From contig NZ_VFYR02000001.1 of NCBI RefSeq assembly GCF_006489205.2, positions 1 through 64,000 of the forward strand: a stretch of DNA of 64,000 bases. The letters run 5' to 3'. Positions 26,064-34,310 of the stretch are shown here, in pieces. Below the pieces are notes generated by a model. It did no database searches. It was not told the DNA's origin and was given only the letters and a program-made list of their open reading frames with translations. Position numbers and translations under genes: made by a program. Source of the stretch: Brevibacterium sp. XM4083 (lineage in GTDB: Bacteria > Actinomycetota > Actinomycetes > Actinomycetales > Brevibacteriaceae). Each line of letters begins with the position of its first letter. Positions within the stretch are counted from its first letter, which is position 1.

Positions 26064-26170
26064 TGCGCCGCATCCGTGGCGATCCCCGTGTTCTGCGCCA
26101 GGTTCATGGTGAAATTCGCATCCAGATCACCATGAACCTGGCGCGCAATCGCCGTGAACGCGGCGCACAT
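26064..26170. repeat. Dispersed repeat element related to the 50-kb array, with an 18-bp hairpin
   Basis: Two TGCGCC-headed units (26064 and 26094, 30 bp apart) lead into a segment aligning without gaps to the long unit of the 50.1-50.6 kb array (TGCGCC, GGTTCATGGTG, CCAGATCACCATG, CAATCGCCGTG in the same order and spacing). Here it forms a perfect 18-bp inverted repeat, 26095-26112 with 26127-26144, and a 14-nt loop. It is noncoding, in the 745-bp gap upstream of the TSUP gene. Confidence 0.8.
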
Positions 26171-26189
26171 TGCTCAACTATCAACGCGA

Positions 26190-26335
26190 TCCGCGACCTG
26201 CGACCCGCGACCTGCGACCCGCGAACCGCGACCCGTGACTCGGCGACCTGCGACCTGTGACTCGGCGACGCGAGGCAGGCAGCGACCCGCGACCCGCGAC
26301 TCGTGACTCGGCGACCCGACGCAGGCTGCGATCCG
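26190..26335. repeat. 7-bp repeats (GCGACCC/GCGACCT/GTGACTC)
   Basis: About twenty near-contiguous heptamers of the type GCGACCY, interspersed with GTGACTCGGCGA, fill this part of the gap. No open reading frame here has a credible start or homology. Confidence 0.75.
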
Positions 26336-26392
26336 CGCGGCGTGCGCCCTGGAGTCGGTGCCCGTCCTGGTGCCACCCGGGACGCAGGGACT

Positions 26393-26445
26393 TCCGGACG
26401 CAGAGTGTCGATTTCGACCTCGATCATCGACACTCTGCGTCCGGA
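26393..26445. repeat. Perfect 20-bp inverted repeat with 13-nt loop
   Basis: Arms 26393-26412 and 26426-26445 are exact complements (starting TCCGGACGCAGAG). This is long for a terminator and sits about 190 bp downstream of the GH25 stop. It could be a terminator, an RNA structure or the residue of a small mobile element. Between 26446 and 26636 I see only short G-rich direct repeats (GTGGGCGGGGTGGTTCG twice). Confidence 0.7.
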
Positions 26446-26636
26446 GTACGACGACGCGAACACGGGAGGCGCAGGTTCGGGGCGTAACTGTCGGTTCACC
26501 GCGTAGTTGTCGTGCCACTGTGTCGGTGGGCGGGGTGGTTCGGTGGGCGGGGTGGTTCGGGGTGCAGCGCCGTGCCGCGACGGGATTCTCCCCGCCCCGC
26601 GCGCTGTCCCCACCGACCGCCGGAGGATCGACCCCC

Positions 26637-27446
26637 TCAGCCGGAGGACTGCGAGGCTCGCGAGGACTGCGGTGCCCGCGAGGACAGCGGCGCCTCTGGG
26701 GCCCGCGAGGCCCGCGAGGACTGCGGGGCGTGGGCCTGTTCGGTCACGCGGAGGACGTCGAGGTCGACCTGCCCGTCGATGCCCGCGACGTTCGCGAAGT
26801 AGTGGACCTGCCACATCGTCCACTCGCCGCCGGGCCGGACGAAGAAGTTCGTCACCCACTGCGGGCGGTCGGCCAGCGTCCCGATCGTGTAGTCGGAGGT
26901 GAAGGATCCGCGCGCATAGACGAGGAGCTCGCGACCCCACGCGTCCTCGACGATGCGCCGGAAGTCCTCGAGCTCGGCGTCGACCTCGTCCTGCGGCGGC
27001 CGCTGCTGACAGGCGCCGATGAGTTCGAGGTCGATCGCCGGTGCCAGCGCCTCGGGTTCGGGAGGGGCGGCGGCGAGGAAGTTCTCGGCCTGCTCGGCGC
27101 CGGGGGAGCAGAGGGTGAAGAAGTGATAGGCGCCGCGGCGCACGCCGGCGGTTGCGGAATCCGTCCAGTTCGCGGCGAATCGGGGGTCGACGTAGTCGTT
27201 GCCCTCCGTGGCCTTGATCATCGCCGCGGCGATGTCGTCGGCGGCCACCGCCCGCCAGTCGATCGCGCCCTGGTGGTTGGAGACGTCGATCGCGTGGACC
27301 TCGCCGGGCTCGAGCGCAGGCCGGGTGTTCGGCACCCACGCGAACCACCAGACGGCCACCGCAAGGACTGCGACGACGACGGCGATCGCCGTGAGGGGAA
27401 GCGGTCGACGCCAGGGCGGGGTGGGGGCTCGGCGGGGTGCGGTCAC
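26637..27446 (-). CDS. GH25-family muramidase, membrane-anchored or secreted
   Basis: A 269-residue protein with a short basic N terminus and one hydrophobic helix (LTAIAVVVAVLAVAVWWFAW), then a glycoside hydrolase family 25 lysozyme domain. Visible motifs are AIDVSNHQGAIDW, IKATEGNDYVDPRFAANW, RRGAYHFF and AIDLEL, which supply the catalytic acidic residues. It would cleave peptidoglycan outside the membrane. The last ~30 residues are a Ser/Arg/Ala/Pro repeat (RAPQSSRASQSS). The GTG at 27446 is preferred: it lies 10 bp after the upstream gene's stop, and longer readings would run into that gene. Confidence 0.8.
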   Translation of the reverse strand: MTAPRRAPTPPWRRPLPLTAIAVVVAVLAVAVWWFAWVPNTRPALEPGEVHAIDVSNHQGAIDWRAVAADDIAAAMIKATEGNDYVDPRFAANWTDSATAGVRRGAYHFFTLCSPGAEQAENFLAAAPPEPEALAPAIDLELIGACQQRPPQDEVDAELEDFRRIVEDAWGRELLVYARGSFTSDYTIGTLADRPQWVTNFFVRPGGEWTMWQVHYFANVAGIDGQVDLDVLRVTEQAHAPQSSRASRAPEAPLSSRAPQSSRASQSSG

Positions 27447-27456
27447 AGGACCAAAT

Positions 27457-28725
27457 CTACCCGGCGGCGCCCTCCACTTCGCGGACGATCGGCAGCTCGC
27501 ACGTCGTCGGTGCGTGCTGCCGGTAGCCGGAGAGGAATTCGCCGAGGCGGTCGATCGACTCGGTGAGCACGTCGACCGACGGCAGCGTGACGAGACGGAA
27601 GTGATCGGGCCGCGACCAGTTGAACGCGGTGCCGTGGGAGACGAGGATCTTCTGCTCGCGCAGCAGATCGAGGGCGAACTGCTCGTCGTCGGTGATCCCG
27701 AACTTCTCGGTGTCGAGCTTCGCGAAGAGGTAGAGCGCCCCGTCGGCGCGTTCGGCGCTGACGCCGTCGATCGAGTTGAGGCCCTCATGGGCGACGGTCA
27801 TCTGCTCGCCGAGGCGGCCGGTCGGCAGCACGAGATCCTCGATCGACTGCTTGCCGCCGAGCGCCGCCTGGATCGCGTGCTGAGCGGGCACGTTCGCGCA
27901 CATCCGCATGTTCGCAAGCAGGGTGATGCCCTCGATGTAGCTCTTCGCCTCGGCGAGGGGTCCGGTGATCGCGAGCCACCCCGCCCGGTAGCCGGCGATC
28001 CGGTAGGCCTTCGACAGTCCCGAGTAGGTCAGGCACAGCACGTCGTCGCCGGTCAGGGTCGCCATGTTGATCATCTCGACGCCGTTGTAGGTGATCTTCT
28101 CGTAGATCTCGTCGGCGAAGACGATGAGGTGGTGGCGGCGTGCGATGTCGGCGATCGCGGCCAGCGTCTCACGCGGGTAGACCGCACCAGTGGGGTTGTT
28201 CGGGTTGATGACGACGATGCCGCGCGTGCGCTCGGTGATCTTCGACTCGAGATCCTCGAGGTCGGGCAGCCAGCCGTTCTCGTCGTCGCAGAGGTAGTGC
28301 TTCGGGGTACCGCCGGACAGGGCCACCGAGGCGGTCCACAGCGGGTAGTCGGGACTGGGCACGAGGATCTCGTCACCGGGATTGCACAGGGCCTGCAGCG
28401 AGAGGGTGATGAGCTCGCTCACCCCGTTGCCGAGGAAGACCTCCCGCGTGTCGAGGTTGGTGATCCCCTTCGACTCGTAGTGCTGGACGACGGCTCGGCG
28501 CCCCGAGAGGATGCCGCGCGACTCCGAGTAGCCCTGCGCGACGGGCAGGTGACCGACGATGTCCTGGACGATCGTCTCAGGCGCTTCGAAACCGAACGGT
28601 GCGGGGTTGCCGATGTTGAGCTTGAGGATCGTGTGTCCCGCTGCCTCCATCGCCTCCGCCTCTTCGAGGACGGGACCCCGAATGTCATAGAGGACATTGG
28701 CCAGCTTCGACGACTGCCTGAACAT
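27457..28725 (-). CDS. AlaA/AlaT-like pyridoxal-phosphate aminotransferase
   Basis: A 422-residue class I aminotransferase. KLNIGNPAPFGFEAPE near the N terminus, INPNNPTGAVYP in the middle and the PLP-lysine segment YSGLSKAYRIAGYRAGW match AlaA-type enzymes, which make alanine from pyruvate and glutamate. AAAGG precedes the ATG. The muramidase gene follows only 10 bp downstream on the same strand, so they may be co-transcribed, though no functional link is obvious. Confidence 0.88.
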   Translation of the reverse strand: MFRQSSKLANVLYDIRGPVLEEAEAMEAAGHTILKLNIGNPAPFGFEAPETIVQDIVGHLPVAQGYSESRGILSGRRAVVQHYESKGITNLDTREVFLGNGVSELITLSLQALCNPGDEILVPSPDYPLWTASVALSGGTPKHYLCDDENGWLPDLEDLESKITERTRGIVVINPNNPTGAVYPRETLAAIADIARRHHLIVFADEIYEKITYNGVEMINMATLTGDDVLCLTYSGLSKAYRIAGYRAGWLAITGPLAEAKSYIEGITLLANMRMCANVPAQHAIQAALGGKQSIEDLVLPTGRLGEQMTVAHEGLNSIDGVSAERADGALYLFAKLDTEKFGITDDEQFALDLLREQKILVSHGTAFNWSRPDHFRLVTLPSVDVLTESIDRLGEFLSGYRQHAPTTCELPIVREVEGAAG

Positions 28726-28926
28726 GTGTGCCTTTCTTCGGCGACTGCTGCCTCTTCCACGCTAGGGCCCGGACCTGAGTGCTCCCGACCAAACAGAGGC
28801 GCGTTTCGAACACCTTTGTCCGCCCCGACGGACCGAAGTGCAGACCTTTGGGCAGCCGCTCGTGTCGTGCGGGGCGACCCGGCAGCGCCGCTGCCCGGCT
28901 GCCGGCAGGCGACTAAGCTGAGTACC

Positions 28927-29589
28927 GTGTCCGATCCTGCACCGCGCCGCCGCGGCCGCCCGCCGAAGTCCTCGCGCGGTGACGCGCGCCAGGCGATCGC
29001 GAAGGCCGCGGCCGACGAGTTCTCCGACCGCGGGTACGATGCGACGTCGATGCGCGGCATCGCCCGCCGCGCCGGCGTCGATCCGGCGCTCGTCCACCAC
29101 TACTTCGAGTCGAAGGCTGCCCTCTTCGCCGAGGCGGTGAGACTGCCCGTGCGCCCCGACCGGATCGTCCGGCGCGCGCTCGACGCCCCGCTCGACCGCC
29201 TCGGCGAATCGATCGCCGGCACGGTGCTCACCGCCTGGGAGGACCCGAGGATCAGGCCGATCGGCATCACCCTGCTCAAATCCGTCATCGGCGGATCCGC
29301 GGCCGGCAGCCTGCTGCGGCAGTTCATGGTCCGGGAGCTCGGGTCGGCGATCACCGGCAAGCTCACCGCGGAGGGCATCGAATCCGCCGAGGCGGAGCTG
29401 CGGTCCTCGCTCGTGCTCAGTCAGATGGCCGGCGTGCTCATCATCCGCCACGTCGTCGCCCTCGAACCGCTCGCCTCGGCGCCGCTGCCGGAGGTCATCG
29501 CCCGGACCTCGCTGTCCGTGCAGCGGCACATCGACGGGAACACGCAGGTCAGCGACCCGGACCGCGACGACGACGGTTCCCGCGACTGA
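28927..29589 (+). CDS. TetR-family regulator
   Basis: A 220-residue TetR protein beginning with an Arg/Pro-rich arm (PRRRGRPPKSSRGD). The helix-turn-helix is TSMRGIARRAGVDPALVHHYFESKAALF (helices around residues 40-65), followed by a ligand domain of the RPIGITLLKSVIGG type seen with drug exporters. The GTG at 28927 is the start consistent with homology; its ribosome site is poor. It is followed on the same strand by an ABC-2 exporter, whose start codon overlaps a palindrome that may be its operator. Confidence 0.82.
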   Translation: MSDPAPRRRGRPPKSSRGDARQAIAKAAADEFSDRGYDATSMRGIARRAGVDPALVHHYFESKAALFAEAVRLPVRPDRIVRRALDAPLDRLGESIAGTVLTAWEDPRIRPIGITLLKSVIGGSAAGSLLRQFMVRELGSAITGKLTAEGIESAEAELRSSLVLSQMAGVLIIRHVVALEPLASAPLPEVIARTSLSVQRHIDGNTQVSDPDRDDDGSRD

Positions 29590-29706
29590 CCTTCCACGGT
29601 CGTACGGCAAGCCCGTCCGCGGTCGTGGGGCAAGCCCGTCCACGGTCGTGGGGCAAGCCCGTCCACGGTCGTGGGGCGAGCCCTTCCACGGCCATGCGGC
29701 GAGCAG
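29590..29706. repeat. 23-bp tandem repeat, ~4.5 units
   Basis: Units of the type GGCAAGCCCGTCCACGGTCGTGG follow the TetR stop codon. The middle two copies are identical and the edges diverge. No gene is present in the gap 29590-29803. Confidence 0.8.
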
Positions 29707-29794
29707 TGCGCCGACGCGGATGGCAACTCGTACCCGCCGGATCGCGCCGATTCCGGACGGATTCCCCTTGACGGCTCCGACGAAGAGGCGTCTA

Positions 29795-29812
29795 ATTCAT
29801 CGTATGATGAAT
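29795..29812. promoter_or_regulatory. Inverted repeat overlapping the ABC ATPase start
   Basis: ATTCATC-GTAT-GATGAAT is a perfect 7-bp dyad that covers the tandem ATG codons of the exporter ATPase. Its position suggests an operator for the adjacent TetR protein, or an RNA hairpin limiting initiation. Confidence 0.55.
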
Positions 29813-30652
29813 AATGTCATCGAGACCCGCGGCCTCACGGTCCGGCGCGGACGCACGACGGTCCTCGACCGGCTCGATCTCGACGTGCCGACGGGCGCGA
29901 TCGTCGGCCTGCTCGGCCCCAGCGGCAGCGGCAAGACGACGCTCATGCGCGCGATCGTCGGCATGCAGATCACCCGCGGCGGCACCGTCACCGTGCTCGG
30001 TCGGCCCGCCGGATCGAGGGCGCTGCGCCATCGAGTCGGCTACATGACCCAGCAGGCGAGCATCTACGACGACCTCACCGTCGAGCAGAACCTCCGCTAC
30101 TTCGCGCGCATCGTCGGCGCCCCGGCCGCGGATGCCGCCCGCGTCATCGAGCGCACCGGCCTGACCGGGCAGACGCGGCAGCTGGCCCGCACGCTCTCGG
30201 GCGGGCAGGCCAACCGCGTCTCCCTCGCCGCGGCGATGCTCGGCACCCCCGACCTCCTCATCCTCGACGAACCGACCGTCGGCCTCGACCCCGTCCTCCG
30301 GGCCGACCTCTGGGACATCTTCCGCCGGCTCGTCGACGACGGGGCGACGATCCTCGTCTCGAGCCACGTCATGGACGAGGCGACCCGGTGCGATCGGCTC
30401 CTCCTCATGCGCGACGGCAGCATCATCGCCGACACCACCCCGCCCGACCTCCTCGCCGCGACAGGTGCGGAGACCGCCGAGGATGCCTTCCTCACGATCA
30501 TCGAACGCGATCGCGCCGGAGGCCACCACCTCCTCGGCGAGGTTACGAACGGTGCCGCGAACCACCGCAGGCCGTCGCGGCGACGCGGGCGCAGGCGATC
30601 CTCGAGCAGCGGTCGGGAACGATCCGCCGGCCGGGACGGAGGCACGCGATGA
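29804..30652 (+). CDS. ABC-2 exporter ATP-binding protein
   Basis: A 282-residue ATPase of a drug- or lipid-type exporter. Walker A is LLGPSGSGKTTLM, the signature TLSGGQANRVSLAAAM, Walker B LLILDEPTVGLDP and the switch histidine SSHVMDEA. The C terminus ends in an Arg/Ser-rich tail (RRPSRRRGRRRSSSS) not typical of the family. Two ATG codons occur in a row (29804 and 29807) over a palindrome, and I see no good ribosome site. The stop overlaps the permease start (ATGA). Confidence 0.87.
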   Translation: MMNNVIETRGLTVRRGRTTVLDRLDLDVPTGAIVGLLGPSGSGKTTLMRAIVGMQITRGGTVTVLGRPAGSRALRHRVGYMTQQASIYDDLTVEQNLRYFARIVGAPAADAARVIERTGLTGQTRQLARTLSGGQANRVSLAAAMLGTPDLLILDEPTVGLDPVLRADLWDIFRRLVDDGATILVSSHVMDEATRCDRLLLMRDGSIIADTTPPDLLAATGAETAEDAFLTIIERDRAGGHHLLGEVTNGAANHRRPSRRRGRRRSSSSGRERSAGRDGGTR

Positions 30653-31383
30653 CCGCCCAGCGCACGCTCGCCACCGCCGGGCGCGTCCTCCTCCAGATCG
30701 GTCACGATCCGCGCACGATCGCGCTCCTCCTCGTCGTGCCGAGCCTCCTCATCGGCCTCGTCGCGTGGATCTTCGACGAGACCGAGGTCTTCGCCGACAT
30801 CGGCCCGGCGATGCTCGCGCTCTTCCCGTTCATCGTCATGTTCCTCGTCACGAGCATCTCCACCCTGCGCGAGCGTCGCAGCGGGACGCTGGAGCGGCTG
30901 CTGTCGATGCCGCTCGGCAAGGGTGACTTCATCCTCGGCTATACGCTCGCGTTCGGTCTCCTCGCCATCGTGCAGACGGCGATCGCCGGGACCTACGCGA
31001 TCTGGGTGTGCGGACTCGAGATCGAGGGGTCGATGGTCCTGCTCTTCGTCGTCGCGATCGCCGATGCCCTCCTCGGCACCGCGCTCGGCCTGCTCGCCAG
31101 CGCGTTCGCGCGCACCGAGTTCCAGGTCGTCCAGTTCATGCCGGTGCTCGTCTTCCCGCAGATCCTCCTCGGCGGGATCTTCCTCGCCCGGGACCGGCTG
31201 CCCGAGGTGCTCGAGACCATCGGCGACTGGCTGCCGCTGTCGCACGCGATCGACGCGCTCACCGCCGTCGCCACGGGGTCCGAGGACGCCGACTGGGTGT
31301 GGCTGCGGATCCTCTTCATCGTCTGCTGGATCGTCGGGGCGATCATCGTCGGCTCGCTCACGCTGCGCCGTCGGACCCCGTGA
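30649..31383 (+). CDS. ABC-2 exporter permease
   Basis: A 244-residue membrane protein with about six helices, beginning with the cytoplasmic QIGHDPRTIALLLVVPSLL segment typical of ABC-2 permeases and containing LRERRSGTLERLLSMPL after helix two. It overlaps the ATPase gene by four bases (ATGA), with GGAGG just upstream, so the pair is translationally coupled. Together with the TetR gene it forms a regulated export unit of unknown substrate. Confidence 0.87.
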   Translation: MTAQRTLATAGRVLLQIGHDPRTIALLLVVPSLLIGLVAWIFDETEVFADIGPAMLALFPFIVMFLVTSISTLRERRSGTLERLLSMPLGKGDFILGYTLAFGLLAIVQTAIAGTYAIWVCGLEIEGSMVLLFVVAIADALLGTALGLLASAFARTEFQVVQFMPVLVFPQILLGGIFLARDRLPEVLETIGDWLPLSHAIDALTAVATGSEDADWVWLRILFIVCWIVGAIIVGSLTLRRRTP

Positions 31384-31391
31384 CAGCGCGC

Positions 31392-31967
31392 TCAGGCCCG
31401 CCTGCGGTCGGAGGCGAGCATCCCGAAGACGAGGGTGTCCGTCCACTCGCCCTTCGACCACCAGTCCCTGCGCAGGTGGGCTTCGCGTTTCATGCCGATG
31501 CGCTCGGCCAGCTTCGCCGAGGCGGTGTTCCGGGCATCCATCTGCGCGACGACCCGGCGCAGCTGAGCGTCGTCGAAGGCATGGTTGAGCACGGCGAGCG
31601 CCGCCTCCGAGGCGAAGCCGTGGCCGCCGGCAGCGGGGTTGAGCACCCAGCCGATCTCCGCCTTCGTCTCGTCCGCGGAGTCGAGCCAGATCGCGATGTC
31701 GCCGATGACGGTCGAGCCGGCGAAGTCCTCATGATCGTCGTCGGTCTCGATGACGAGGGCGAGTGCCTTCGACTCCCCGGCCAGCCCCGTGCGGGGGATC
31801 CGCTTGCCGATCTCGGTCCGCGCCACCTCGGCGGTCCAGGGGTCGCAGAGAAGGAACCGCGAGACGTCCTCGCGCGCATAGATCGGCAGCAGCGCCTCGG
31901 CGTCGGAGGGCTGGTAGGTGCGCAGGCGCAGCCGCGCGGTGCGGACGGTGAGCGCAGGGTCGGTCAT
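31392..31967 (-). CDS. GNAT acetyltransferase (RimJ/RimL-like)
   Basis: A 191-residue acetyltransferase. It starts with TVRTARLRLRTYQPSDAEALLPIY, the usual opening of the RimJ/RimL/SpeG group, and has the acetyl-CoA motif region AGGHGFASEAALAVLNHAF and the ARNTASAKLAERIGM helix. Substrate unknown; N-terminal protein acetylation or antibiotic acetylation are both seen in this group. The ATG at 31967 is chosen by homology, since upstream codons run into repeats. It converges with the ABC permease gene, the stop codons being 8 bp apart. Confidence 0.82.
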   Translation of the reverse strand: MTDPALTVRTARLRLRTYQPSDAEALLPIYAREDVSRFLLCDPWTAEVARTEIGKRIPRTGLAGESKALALVIETDDDHEDFAGSTVIGDIAIWLDSADETKAEIGWVLNPAAGGHGFASEAALAVLNHAFDDAQLRRVVAQMDARNTASAKLAERIGMKREAHLRRDWWSKGEWTDTLVFGMLASDRRRA

Positions 31968-31989
31968 GTCGTCTACCGAACCACGCCGC

Positions 31990-32215
31990 CACCCCCGGGT
32001 CAAGGTGCGCACATGGGGTGCATTCGGGATGGGGCATTCGTACCGAGGGGCCCGTACGGAGGGGTCCGTGACGGCGCACTCGGTCGGGGTGGGGCCTCGC
32101 CCCGGCCGACCCTGAGGCCGGGCGCTCGCCCCACCGTGCCCGGGCACTCGCCCCACCGTGCCTGGGCACGCGCCCCAGCTTCCCGGGCCACCTGCTCGCG
32201 GGAGCGCGAACGGCA
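31990..32215. repeat. Imperfect ~20-bp repeats in a 362-bp gap
   Basis: The gap between the acetyltransferase and alkaline phosphatase genes holds units such as GCTCGCCCCACCGTGCCCGG (around 32126, 32148 and 32170) and looser GGGGTGCATTCGG units before them. I see no gene here. Confidence 0.6.
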
Positions 32216-32329
32216 CGGTCGCCGACCCACAGCACGGGGAACCCGTGCCGCTGGCCGACGGCCGTGCCGTGAGCGGAGGCGTGAGCTGATTCGGCTCAGC
32301 CCGGACTCTGAGTCAGAGCGTCCTGCTGC

Positions 32330-34111
32330 TCAGATGTTGATGAGCTTGCGGCGCTGGGCGTAGCGGACGAGGGCGGTGCCGCCGATGATCGCGGCGACAC
32401 CGAAGAAGATCGCCGCGCCGATCTCGACACCGGTGCGCGGGAGGGTGCCTCCGCCCTTGCCGGCGAGTCCGGGGCCCTGGTCGCCGCCGGAGGAGCCGTT
32501 GCCCTCGCCGCCGTCCGAGCCGCCGCCCGAGCCACCGGCTCCACCGGCGCCGTTCTCATCGGAGTTCCCGTTCGACTCATCGCCACCGGCGTCCGATCCG
32601 CCGGCATCGGCCGAGCCGTTCGACTCGTTCCCGCCGGCGTCAGCGGACCCCTCGGAGGTGCCGCTCGAGTCATCGGAGCCCGCGGGGTCGTCACCCGGGT
32701 CGCCGGGCACCTCGGCGTCGGGGTCGAGGCCGAGTCCGTCGAGGATCGTGAAGTGCGTGTCCGTCTGGTCGGTGAGTCCGACGACGTTCGCGGCACCGGG
32801 ACCATAGGCGGCGATGCGCACCTGCGACCCGGTGTGGCTCTGCGAATTGCCCTCTTCGGCGGTGCCGTACGCGACGGTCATCGGGCTGCCGTCCTTCGTC
32901 TCCAGCGTGCGGCTCAGGCCCGGCGTCGTCGAACCCGTCTCGACGATCTGGCTCGTGTGGGCGTGGTCGGCGGTCGTGATGACGAGCGTCTCACCGTCCT
33001 GCTTCGCGAAGTCGAGAGCCGCGGTGACGGCCTCGTTGAGGTCGACGGTCTCACCGATCTGACCGCACGGGTTCGCCGCGTGGTTCTGCTTGTCGATGCT
33101 CGCGCCCTCGACCTGGAGGAAGAAGCCCTTGTCGTTGTCGAGGAGGTCGACGGCCTTGGTCGTCAGCGCCTCGAGGCTGGGCACGGCGGAGGTGCGCTCG
33201 GGGTTGTCCGTGCACTGCGCGGCCGGTTCGCCGCCACCGGTGCGGGTGGCCAGCGGGCCCTCCCAGCGGACGGGGAAGTTGCCCTCGGAGAAGAGGCCGA
33301 GGACGGGGGCGTCCTGGTTCGCCTCGGTCACCGCATCGAGTGAGGACGCGTCGTCGACGAGCTGGTAGCCGCGCTCCTCGGCCTGCTGGCGCAGGGTCTT
33401 GCCCTCCCAGTCACCGGCCTTCGCGGTCTGCTCGAAGGAGGCCGAGCCGCCGCCCAGAGTGACATCGGCGCGGGTGTTGAGGATCTGCTCGCTGATCGAC
33501 CCGAGCCCGCCGTTCTCGAGGGCGGCCTCGGAGCAGTCCTGGCTCGTCTCCTCGGGGCCGTAGCAGCCGCGGGCGGAGATGTGCGAGGCCTGCGCGGCCG
33601 GAGTCGCATCCTGGATCTCAGAAGTTGAGACGTTTCCGGTCTTCAGGCCGTTCGCCCGGGCGATCTCGACGAGGGTCTTCTCCGGGGTGCCGTTGCGGTC
33701 GATGCCGAGCGCTCCGTTGTACGTCTTCACGCCCGAGGCCCAGCCGGTGGCGCTCGCCGCGGAGTCGGTGACGTAGTTGGGCTTGCCGGTGTCCCGGTCG
33801 ACCGCGTACGTCGTGTAGCTGCCGGTCAGCGGCAGTTCGTCGATGCCGGAGAAGCGGCCGTTCGCGCCCTCGGCGTAGTTGCGGGCGACGGTGATCTCCG
33901 AATCGCCCATGCCGTCTCCGATGAGGAGGATGACGTTCTTCGCCCCGGCGTCCTCGATCGACTTCCGGATCGAGTCGGTCATGTCGCCGTCGAGCTGGCG
34001 GGCACCGCCGGGCTCATCGATGCCGGCCGCCGAGGCGGGGGCGGCGACACCGAAGAGCGCGAGGCTGAGCGCGCCGGTTGCTGCTGCGAGACGCAGAGTT
34101 CTCCTGGCCAT
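32330..34111 (-). CDS. Sortase-anchored alkaline phosphatase (LPXTG protein)
   Basis: A 593-residue exported enzyme. It has an N-terminal signal peptide ending ASA around residue 29 and an alkaline phosphatase domain with the metal site [11 protein letters not shown], the nucleophile Ser117 in [11 protein letters not shown] and [10 protein letters not shown] ~100-residue Gly/Ser/Asp/Asn linker ([11 protein letters not shown] units) leads to a sorting signal: LPRTG, a hydrophobic helix and an RRK tail. It would hydrolyse phosphate esters while covalently attached to the cell wall by sortase. GAAAGGA precedes the ATG at 34111. Wall anchoring is unusual for this family, which is normally secreted or periplasmic. 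Confidence 0.88.
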   Translation of the reverse strand: MARRTLRLAAATGALSLALFGVAAPASAAGIDEPGGARQLDGDMTDSIRKSIEDAGAKNVILLIGDGMGDSEITVARNYAEGANGRFSGIDELPLTGSYTTYAVDRDTGKPNYVTDSAASATGWASGVKTYNGALGIDRNGTPEKTLVEIARANGLKTGNVSTSEIQDATPAAQASHISARGCYGPEETSQDCSEAALENGGLGSISEQILNTRADVTLGGGSASFEQTAKAGDWEGKTLRQQAEERGYQLVDDASSLDAVTEANQDAPVLGLFSEGNFPVRWEGPLATRTGGGEPAAQCTDNPERTSAVPSLEALTTKAVDLLDNDKGFFLQVEGASIDKQNHAANPCGQIGETVDLNEAVTAALDFAKQDGETLVITTADHAHTSQIVETGSTTPGLSRTLETKDGSPMTVAYGTAEEGNSQSHTGSQVRIAAYGPGAANVVGLTDQTDTHFTILDGLGLDPDAEVPGDPGDDPAGSDDSSGTSEGSADAGGNESNGSADAGGSDAGGDESNGNSDENGAGGAGGSGGGSDGGEGNGSSGGDQGPGLAGKGGGTLPRTGVEIGAAIFFGVAAIIGGTALVRYAQRRKLINI

Positions 34112-34310
34112 GATTGTCCTTTCGGATCGTGGTGCGCGAGTGCGCGAATCTGCCATTCCAACCTACTCAGGGAACTCGCAGACTGTGTTGATCCGGGATG
34201 AAGGGCGCGTGAATTGCCCTGTCACATGACCACTATGCGGACGGCCGGCGGCGCGGTCATGACCGCCCGAGCACATGTCGGACCCGGCCGAGCGCTCGGG
34301 CCGGGTCCGG

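Noticed and set aside
27199-28926. In-frame 5' extension of the TetR gene at 28927 over the aminotransferase gene
   Set aside because: It is antisense to a clear AlaA-like gene; TetR homology starts only at the GTG at 28927.
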